Below, piece after piece: positions 63,265-64,000 of a stretch of DNA of 64,000 nt. Both the position numbers and the translations under genes were made by a program. The stretch is from Clostridia bacterium (GTDB lineage: Bacteria; Bacillota; Clostridia; Oscillospirales; CAG-272). The stretch spans positions 188,982 through 252,981 of the forward strand of contig JAFTMG010000006.1 of assembly GCA_017452525.1 (NCBI GenBank), written 5' to 3'. Under the pieces are notes generated by a model that was given only the letters and a program-made list of their open reading frames with translations, was not told the DNA's origin and did no database searches. The stretch's first letter is position 1. Every line of letters begins with the position of its first letter.

Positions 63265-63723
63265 ATGGACACTAATAGTTTATCACATACTACGTGGGAA
63301 TGCAAGTACCATTTAGTATTTGCACCAAAATATCGTCGAAGAATTATCTATGGAGAGTTGCGAAAAGAAATCGGAGAGATATTAAGGGAATTATGCGCAA
63401 GAAAAGGGATAGAAATTATAGAGGCAGAGGCATGTCCGGATCATATACACATGTTAGTAAGGATACCGCCCAAATACAGCGTATCAGAAATAATGGGATA
63501 CCTCAAGGGGAAAAGTTCACTCATCATATTCGATCGACATGCCAACTTAAAATATAAGTACGGGAATCGCCATTTTTGGTGTCGAGGATATTACGTTGAT
63601 ACAGTCGGCAAAAATGCAAAAAAGATACAGGAGTATATTCAAAAACAACTACAGGAAGATATGCTTGCTGATCAAATTAGTATCAACGAATATTATGACC
63701 CGTTTACGGGTGCACCAGCTTAG
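63265..63723 (+). CDS. tnpA: IS200 family transposase TnpA
   Basis: The 152-residue HUH transposase has SHTTWECKYHLVFAPKYRRRIIYG, the metal-binding His pair in ACPDHIHMLVRIPPKYSVSEIMGYLKGKSS, and the catalytic Tyr in YIQKQLQED. It has the usual length for the family. AAAGGAGG precedes the ATG by 7 bases. It moves the element by single-strand transposition. The copy looks intact. Confidence 0.97.
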   Translation: MDTNSLSHTTWECKYHLVFAPKYRRRIIYGELRKEIGEILRELCARKGIEIIEAEACPDHIHMLVRIPPKYSVSEIMGYLKGKSSLIIFDRHANLKYKYGNRHFWCRGYYVDTVGKNAKKIQEYIQKQLQEDMLADQISINEYYDPFTGAPA

Positions 63724-63832
63724 CTGGTGGCCTGCACAGGCCCTATAAGGGCCTATTACCGGCAGCACTATCGTGCTCGAAAGTCTGCCAACCGCACCGC
63801 TTCTACGGGCTACCGCTGAAGCGGTGTTTTAT
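63713..63832 (+). repeat. Cluster of hairpins after tnpA
   Basis: Three stems follow the gene: CACCAGCT/AGCTGGTG at 63713-63729, AGGCCC/GGGCCT around 63738-63754, and ACCGCTTC/GAAGCGGT at 63796-63825 followed by GTTTTATTT, which could act as a terminator. The region holds no other gene that I can support. Confidence 0.65.
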
Positions 63833-63874
63833 TTGCCTTTCTTTACCGGTGGTCCTGACTGGTATCCAAATAAA

Positions 63875-63893
63875 CCCCCAGTTCTACTGGGGG
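63875..63893 (+). repeat. Right-end hairpin of the IS200 element
   Basis: CCCCCAGT and ACTGGGGG with a 3-base loop match the left-end hairpin in length and flanks but not in the inner bases. Confidence 0.75.
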
Positions 63894-63957
63894 AGCCGAA
63901 AACGAGCGAAGCGACAATAAAGCGGGCGAGCTACAAGCAAGCCCGAAACAAAAAGTG

Positions 63958-63986
63958 TTGAAAAGAGTTAAACCTCCGAGTATAAT
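63958..63986 (+). promoter_or_regulatory. Promoter at the window edge
   Basis: TTGAAA, 17 bases, consensus TATAAT, reading out of the window toward an unseen gene after the insertion sequence. Confidence 0.6.
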
Positions 63987-64000
63987 GTAACCGGGTTTGA

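Larger units (their letters stand above)
63127..63940 (+). mobile_element. IS200-type insertion sequence
   Basis: A single tnpA gene (63265-63723) is flanked by two similar ends. On the left, GGTATC is followed by AAACCCCC and a hairpin at 63142-63160. On the right, GGTATC at 63861 is followed by AAACCCCC and a hairpin at 63875-63893. An 11-base repeat AGCTACAAGCA lies after each hairpin (63175 and 63929). No accessory tnpB gene is present. Ends are approximate because the cleavage sites cannot be read from sequence alone. Confidence 0.8.

Noticed and set aside
63860..64000. A second IS200 copy beginning at the right-hand hairpin
   Set aside because: The hairpin flanks resemble the left end, but the following sequence has no transposase ribosome site or start and holds a different promoter, so it is better read as the right end plus flanking DNA.

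Overview
The window looks like chromosome of an uncultured, anaerobic, gut-type Clostridia (Oscillospirales/Christensenellales-like Firmicutes; lineage is inferred). Reasons: nearly every gene has a strong GGAGG-type ribosome binding site, promoters are TTGACA-17-TATAAT, hrcA-grpE-dnaK-dnaJ-prmA and groES-groEL are both headed by CIRCE operators, T-box and glycine riboswitches are present, and there are oxygen-sensitive enzymes (a glycyl radical enzyme with its activase, rubrerythrin, a 2x[4Fe-4S] ferredoxin). Almost all of the sequence is coding, and most gene ends carry obvious intrinsic terminators, often shared between convergent genes.

Layout. 1-2210: 5' part of smc (truncated by the window edge) and an Elp3-like radical SAM protein. 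2423-8939: a CvpA-like membrane protein, two phosphatase-type genes, a FliB-like Cys-cluster protein, rubrerythrin and a GNAT acetyltransferase. 9123-11793: a coupled operon of a free-standing pre-ATP-grasp domain, an Asp/Glu racemase and a MurE-type ligase, probably peptidoglycan tailoring. 11858-18008: two Gfo/Idh/MocA oxidoreductases, an SGNH hydrolase, a DUF5058-type membrane protein with a membrane partner and an M20 peptidase. 18067-22490: an AraC regulator, a DUF6259-like glycosidase-type protein and a sugar-binding lipoprotein. 22551-28371: heat-shock operon. 28606-34642: a dlt-like operon (transglutaminase-like protein, adenylation enzyme, carrier protein, MBOAT acyltransferase, SGNH protein, lipoprotein), probably for envelope acylation. 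34931-37740: a compact glycyl radical enzyme and its activase. 37838-43722: an XRE regulator, a sugar-binding lipoprotein, and a polar amino-acid ABC transporter with two paralogous binding proteins. 43907-47171: a tryptophan-type T-box and a three-gene ABC importer. 47334-51990: holB, ricT, ferredoxin and two RNA-modification genes. 52189-53855: an AT-richer pair, the first gene resembling polymorphic-toxin immunity proteins. 53905-63064: two sodium:alanine/glycine symporters (the second under a tandem glycine riboswitch), groES-groEL, a lipoprotein, a GH20-like protein and an EEP-family hydrolase. 63127-63940: an IS200-type insertion sequence.

The gene content suggests an anaerobe living on host or dietary glycans and amino acids. 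It has sugar-binding lipoproteins, glycosidase-like proteins and amino-acid uptake genes, partly under T-box and riboswitch control. The most interesting systems are the racemase/MurE operon with its orphan ligase domain, the extended dlt-like operon, the unassigned glycyl radical enzyme, and the DUF5058/M20 cassette. No CRISPR array, tRNA or rRNA gene was seen.
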